IMG/VR virus record: IMGVR_UViG_3300023174_006440
Location: 1-36,072 of that record
Length of the DNA stretch: 36,072 nucleotides
DNA from: a virus
Reading direction: 5' to 3' (one strand)
Shown: positions 32,880-36,072 of the stretch, one piece after another
Numbering within the stretch: position 1 is the first letter of the stretch
Layout of the letters: each line of letters opens with the position of its first letter
Program-made: the position numbers and the translations under genes
The notes under the pieces: generated by a model
The model's input: the letters and a program-made list of their open reading frames with translations, nothing else
What the model was told of the DNA's origin: nothing
Databases searched by the model: none

Positions 32880-34133
32880 ATGATTTCGAACAAATTAATA
32901 TACGAACAAAATAAAAAATTAATAGATTTATCGTATACAATAAGATTTGGCTACAAAACAGGTAAAAATTCAATAATAAAAGATGTTGAAAATAACTCTT
33001 ATGTTGATTTTTCTGGAGGATATGGAGTAGCAGCGATAGGATGGCAAAATAAAGAAATTATAAAAGAACAAATAAGGCAAATTAAAAAATCTAATTTTGC
33101 TCCATACTCTATGCCAACCCAAGAAGCTAATGAATTAGCCGAAAAATTAGTATCATTTTTTCCAAACCAGAAATTAAAATGTTTAAAAGCTACTGGAGGA
33201 GCAAACGCAAATGAAGTAGCATTATCAGTATTTTATAATTTAACAAATGGTGATGTAGCAACTTTTAAAAATGCTTATCATGGATGGAGTCAGGCTACTC
33301 TGGGAATGGGAGCAATAGAAGATTTTAAAATGCCAAGAGTCAAAAAACAATATGAAACAATTAAAATTGATTTCCCTCATACGAAACTCAATATAGATGA
33401 AAAAGAATCTTTAAAACAATTAGAAGATATACTAAAAAATAATAGTAATATTAAAATATTTATTGCAGAACCAATTATTGGTTCTGGAGGAGTTTTTATT
33501 CCAGAAAAAAATTACTGGAAAAATTTTTATGAAATTTGTAAAAAATATGGAGTTTTTTTAATTTTTGATGAAGTTTTAACTGGTTTTGGTAGATTAGGTA
33601 TAATGTTTGCGGTCGAGTATTTTGATATATTTCCAGATGCAATAACTTTCGGTAAAGGGATAACTTCTGGATATTCATCCTTAGGAGCTGTTTTAATAAA
33701 ACAAGAACATTTAAATAAATATAATTTCACAGACATAAACGCTTCATTTGCTTGGACACCATATTCCTGTGCTATAGCTAAAAAAAATATAGAAATTATA
33801 GAAACACAAAATTTAAAACAAAACGCTGAAAAGATTGGATTATACTTAAAAGAAGAACTCAATAAAATTTTCAGTAAATATTTAAAAAAATACAATTTCA
33901 AAGTAAGAGGTTTAGGATTAATGATTTCTATATCGCCTTCAGTAAAAGAAGTATATATACTTGGAAGATTATTTTTTGAATGCATTAAAATGGGTTTGAT
34001 TTTTAATTTTTCTGGAGATGGTAAAAGTATAGTAATATTACCTCCATTAATTATAGATAAAAAAACATGTGACAGAGGTATAAAAATCTTAACTAAAGCT
34101 GCAAAAAAACTTGACTCTAAAGAATATATATAA
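32880..34133 (+). CDS. Class III PLP-dependent aminotransferase
   Basis: 417 residues. 'DFSGGYGVAAIGWQNKEIIKEQ' and 'FFPNQKLKCLKATGGANANEVALSV' (PLP phosphate-binding), 'FKNAYHGWSQATLGMG' (the Y-H-G stacking motif), 'IFIAEPIIGSGG' and 'VFLIFDEVLTGFGRLG' (D-E-V-x-T-G-F-G-R, with the pyridine-binding Asp), and 'ITFGKGITSGYSSLGAV' with the Schiff-base Lys are all intact. Families with this fold include glutamate-1-semialdehyde aminomutase, acetylornithine and 4-aminobutyrate transaminases, and sugar or polyamine enzymes. The substrate is not predictable. It could aminate a sugar for the glycan cluster or modify a DNA base. Confidence 0.85.
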   Translation: MISNKLIYEQNKKLIDLSYTIRFGYKTGKNSIIKDVENNSYVDFSGGYGVAAIGWQNKEIIKEQIRQIKKSNFAPYSMPTQEANELAEKLVSFFPNQKLKCLKATGGANANEVALSVFYNLTNGDVATFKNAYHGWSQATLGMGAIEDFKMPRVKKQYETIKIDFPHTKLNIDEKESLKQLEDILKNNSNIKIFIAEPIIGSGGVFIPEKNYWKNFYEICKKYGVFLIFDEVLTGFGRLGIMFAVEYFDIFPDAITFGKGITSGYSSLGAVLIKQEHLNKYNFTDINASFAWTPYSCAIAKKNIEIIETQNLKQNAEKIGLYLKEELNKIFSKYLKKYNFKVRGLGLMISISPSVKEVYILGRLFFECIKMGLIFNFSGDGKSIVILPPLIIDKKTCDRGIKILTKAAKKLDSKEYI

Positions 34134-34145
34134 TATACTTAATAT
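34111..34145 (+). promoter_or_regulatory. Promoter for the purA unit, near-leaderless
   Basis: TTGACT (34111-34116), 17 bases, TATACT (34134-34139), 6 bases to the ATG at 34146. The -35 lies in the last codons of the aminotransferase. Confidence 0.65.
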
Positions 34146-34355
34146 ATGAAACAAAAGAATACTCAAAAATTAAATGTCTTAAAAAGAATGCTCGGTAAGA
34201 GAGTAGCAGTTATAACTAATTATACTACTTTAGAACACTTTTATGGGGAAGTGGCGGAGGTTATTGATGAAAGTAACGTAATAGTTAAAAACGATAAGAA
34301 TGAAGATTCTAAAGTTTCAATTTTTGACGTTAGAAATCCAGCTCAAGAACTATAA
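34146..34355 (+). CDS. Small beta-barrel-like protein (Sm/SH3-type fold suspected)
   Basis: 69 residues. After a basic start ('KQKNTQKLNVLKRMLGKRV') the rest has the alternating pattern of a small beta barrel: 'VAVITNYTTLEHFYGEVAEVIDESNVIVKNDKN' with a Gly in the strand-turn, then 'SKVSIFDVRNP'. That resembles Sm-like or SH3-like proteins that bind RNA or peptides, but I do not know a close relative. First gene of the purA unit; its TAA overlaps the next ATG (TAATG). Confidence 0.6.
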   Translation: MKQKNTQKLNVLKRMLGKRVAVITNYTTLEHFYGEVAEVIDESNVIVKNDKNEDSKVSIFDVRNPAQEL

Positions 34356-34597
34356 TGGAAGAGCCTCAACAAGAACTTAATGAAGTTGGACTATATGTTC
34401 AACCCTATTTTAGAGGTCCAATTCGAAGACTTGCGCCAAAAATGCAAAGAAATGATCATTGTCAAATTAATAATAAGAAATTTAAAAAATGTTGTGGTGC
34501 AGATGGTAGTAATTTTTGTAAAAAACTTCTTGCCGATTACTTGAATGAACTTCAAAAAGCTCAAGAACAATTATCAAAAAATGATAAAAGCAGTTGA
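34355..34597 (+). CDS. Small SEC-C-like zinc-motif protein
   Basis: 80 residues. 'RNDHCQINNKKFKKCCG' closely follows the SEC-C zinc motif (R-N-D-x-C-x-C-x8-C-C) found at the SecA C-terminus and in many small proteins, but the second Cys of the first pair is Ile, leaving an incomplete site; 'GSNFCKKLL' could supply another ligand. A run of charged residues, 'LNELQKAQEQLSKNDKSS', closes the chain. Its 3' end overlaps the purA start by 17 bases, which points to coupled translation. Function unknown. Confidence 0.6.
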   Translation: MEEPQQELNEVGLYVQPYFRGPIRRLAPKMQRNDHCQINNKKFKKCCGADGSNFCKKLLADYLNELQKAQEQLSKNDKSS

Positions 34598-35573
34598 TAT
34601 AATCTTTGGATTAGCTTGGGGCGATGAAGGCAAAGGTAAGGTAAGTAATGGAATATCTAAAAACTATGATATTGTTTGCCGTTGGAACGGTGGCCCCAAT
34701 GCAGGTCACACAGTTTATCTTAATGATAAAAAATATAAAACTCATATCATTCCTTGTGGTATTTTTCAAAATAAACTTAGTATCATCGGCCCAAATTGTG
34801 TTATTAATATTGATAAATTTTTTGACGAGATAGAATATTTAAAAAGAGAAGGATTTGATACATCTTTAATTAAGGTAAGCCCAAAAGCGCATATTATTAC
34901 TGAAAAGCATATCCAGTATGATCTTAAATTTTTAAAACCCAAACTTGGAACTACTGGACAAGGTATTGCTCCATGCTATTCAGATAAAGCGTTAAGAGTT
35001 GGAAAATTAGCTAAACATTATCTAGATAAGCAATATATTTGGAATGAACAACTTTATGGGGATATTCTATGTGAAGGAGCGCAAAGCTTTTGGTTAGATT
35101 TAAATTATGGAGATTATCCATATGTTACGAGTAGTGAAACTTTACCTTATTCAGCTTGTTCTTTAGGATTTAGTCCTAAAAAAATTAGAGATATCATTGG
35201 CGTTGCAAAAATTTATGATACAAAAAGTGGAGTAGATCCGCTTTTTCCAGAATCTCTTTGGGAAGATTCAGAGTTAAATATGATTATTGATATTGGTCAA
35301 GAGTTTGGATCTACAACTGGAAGAAAAAGAATAGTAAATTGGCTCAATTTAAACAAGTTAATTGATGCAGTTAAAATCTCTGGAGTAACTAAGCTCATAA
35401 TTAACAAATGTGATGTGCTAGAGCAAATAAATACTTTTAAACTATATCAAAATAATAGTTTATATAAATTTAATACTCTGCAAGGAATAGAGTCTTTTAT
35501 TAAAGCTTATTTTAATCACGCACTAAATGATTATATTGAAGTAATATTTTCTGGCGACAAAAGTAAAATTTAA
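34581..35573 (+). CDS. purA: Adenylosuccinate synthetase, short (archaeal/phage-type)
   Basis: 330 residues from the ATG at 34581. Couples IMP, aspartate and GTP to adenylosuccinate. The P-loop is 'GLAWGDEGKGKV' (Asp15 and Glu16, Lys18), 'NGGPNAGHTVY' holds the catalytic His43, 'LGTTGQGIAPCYSDKALRVG' binds IMP, 'LCEGAQSFWLDLNYGDYPYVTSS' and 'GQEFGSTTGRKRIVNW' with two Arg bind the ligands. It is about 100 residues shorter than bacterial PurA. Asp15 is retained, whereas PurZ, which makes 2-amino-dA precursors, has Ser there; a PurZ0-like activity on dGMP cannot be excluded. Ends four bases past the stop of the convergent endonuclease gene. Confidence 0.85.
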   Translation: MIKAVDIIFGLAWGDEGKGKVSNGISKNYDIVCRWNGGPNAGHTVYLNDKKYKTHIIPCGIFQNKLSIIGPNCVINIDKFFDEIEYLKREGFDTSLIKVSPKAHIITEKHIQYDLKFLKPKLGTTGQGIAPCYSDKALRVGKLAKHYLDKQYIWNEQLYGDILCEGAQSFWLDLNYGDYPYVTSSETLPYSACSLGFSPKKIRDIIGVAKIYDTKSGVDPLFPESLWEDSELNMIIDIGQEFGSTTGRKRIVNWLNLNKLIDAVKISGVTKLIINKCDVLEQINTFKLYQNNSLYKFNTLQGIESFIKAYFNHALNDYIEVIFSGDKSKI

Positions 35574-36072
35574 TTATTTTTAATTAAATTAATAAAATCA
35601 ATCATTTCTTCTTTCGTGAAATCATTTTTCATTACATTAACGCAATAGCATACAAACTCAACATTACCTTTAATATAACCTATGCTTGGGTCAACTCTAT
35701 CGAGGCTTGCTTTTATAGGAGTTTTTTTAATATCTTCGTCTTGACTTGTTCTGGATATTTCCATTTTTATTTTAGTATAAGGACAAATTCCATTTTGCTT
35801 ATCCCAAATTTCTTTTAGATATTCTGTGGTTAAATCCGTTTGATAACCTTTTAGTTTGCTTCGTGATCTTGCTTTATTTGCATGATACTTGAATGGGCTA
35901 TATTGATCTAGTCTACATCCACAATACTTTTTTATTCTAATAGCGTTAGCTTGTCTAAATTTTTTAAATTTATCTGGATTTTTTTGGACATCAGCTTTAC
36001 CAACACATTTATAACTGCAATAAAACTTACTTTTACCTTTATTAATTTGTCTATTATATTCAGATTTTAATT
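35570..36072 (-). CDS. HNH-type endonuclease (C-terminal part, 5' end outside)
   Basis: The minus strand is open from the right window edge to a TAA at 35570, over 165 codons; the start lies outside, and the first Met inside (35764) would cut the domain in half. From right to left: a Cys-rich finger 'KSKFYCSYKCVGKAD', a basic 'RIKKYCGCRLDQYSPFKYHANKARSRSK' region, then 'EIWDKQNGICPYTKI' and 'ASLDRVDPSIGYIKGNVEFVCY', with 'NVMKNDFTKEEMI'. The Cys-Pro in the first strand, the D-R-V-D-x-x-x-G-Y and the N-V are the usual pattern of phage HNH endonucleases related to homing enzymes. It could be mobile or part of packaging/recombination. Confidence 0.78.
   Translation of the reverse strand, partial: LKSEYNRQINKGKSKFYCSYKCVGKADVQKNPDKFKKFRQANAIRIKKYCGCRLDQYSPFKYHANKARSRSKLKGYQTDLTTEYLKEIWDKQNGICPYTKIKMEISRTSQDEDIKKTPIKASLDRVDPSIGYIKGNVEFVCYCVNVMKNDFTKEEMIDFINLIKNN

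Noticed and set aside
34581-35573. PurZ (2-aminoadenylosuccinate synthetase) and a Z-genome
   Set aside because: The P-loop has Asp15 where PurZ has Ser, and no datZ, mazZ or dpoZ gene is visible. Kept only as an open PurZ0-like possibility.
1-36072. CRISPR arrays, tRNA genes, insertion sequences, attachment sites
   Set aside because: I saw no regularly spaced repeats apart from the coding repeats at 29254-29460, no tRNA cloverleaf, no transposase and no integrase.

Overview
The window looks like part of a tailed dsDNA bacteriophage genome (Caudoviricetes) with a strongly AT-rich base composition. It carries a DnaB-type helicase, a phage RecA, class Ia ribonucleotide reductase, dCMP deaminase, a dNMP kinase, a short adenylosuccinate synthetase, a sigma factor, tail-type JAMM+NlpC/P60 peptidases and an HNH endonuclease, all tightly packed with ATGA-type overlaps. 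There is no rRNA, tRNA, integrase or transposase. The host is not certain. Almost no gene start has a Shine-Dalgarno sequence, and one small protein has a signal peptide ending Ala-Gln; both are typical of Bacteroidota, so that phylum is my best guess.

Layout. 1-2499 (minus): replication/recombination block (DnaB-like helicase, running off the left end; small acidic protein; PD-(D/E)XK-like nuclease; RecA; unknown). 2528-19579 (minus): a cluster of 20 genes for glycan synthesis. It contains nucleotide-sugar enzymes (RmlB, Gmd, RmlC, an RmlD-like reductase, an RfbH-type 3-dehydrase, another short SDR), about twelve glycosyltransferases or likely glycosyltransferases of several families, two SAM methyltransferases and a DUF3431-like protein. 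19631-20780 (minus): two virion-neighbourhood proteins. 20826-25655 (plus): a stand-alone glycosyltransferase, a compact structured RNA with its own promoter, nrdA, nrdB and a small membrane protein. 25657-28604 (minus): FmdB-like phage protein, GT4 glycosyltransferase, DUF736-like protein, sigma factor, dNMP kinase. 28725-35573 (plus): dCMP deaminase, a secreted three-repeat protein, a GMP reductase/IMPDH-family enzyme, two tandem JAMM+NlpC/P60 proteins, a sulfotransferase-like protein, a class III aminotransferase, two small proteins and PurA. 35570-36072 (minus): HNH endonuclease running off the right end.

How the parts fit. Nucleotide genes point to remodelling of the pool toward A and T: GMP to IMP (if the 29478 enzyme is a GMP reductase), IMP to adenylosuccinate, and dCMP to dUMP, plus reduction and phosphorylation of nucleotides. 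The glycan genes contain no flippase, polymerase or membrane-bound initiating transferase and no evident membrane segment, which fits decoration of phage proteins in the cytoplasm better than rebuilding of host O-antigen.

Two observations stand out. First, at least seven transcription units begin with the same layout, TTGAC-like -35, exactly 17 bases, TATNAT-like -10, then only 6-8 bases before the start codon, so the mRNAs should be leaderless or nearly so; the phage sigma factor is a candidate reader. Second, the only long non-coding stretch (21507-21965) holds a roughly 290-nt RNA with several GNRA-capped hairpins and a clear pseudoknot, directly upstream of nrdA, which I cannot assign to a known family.
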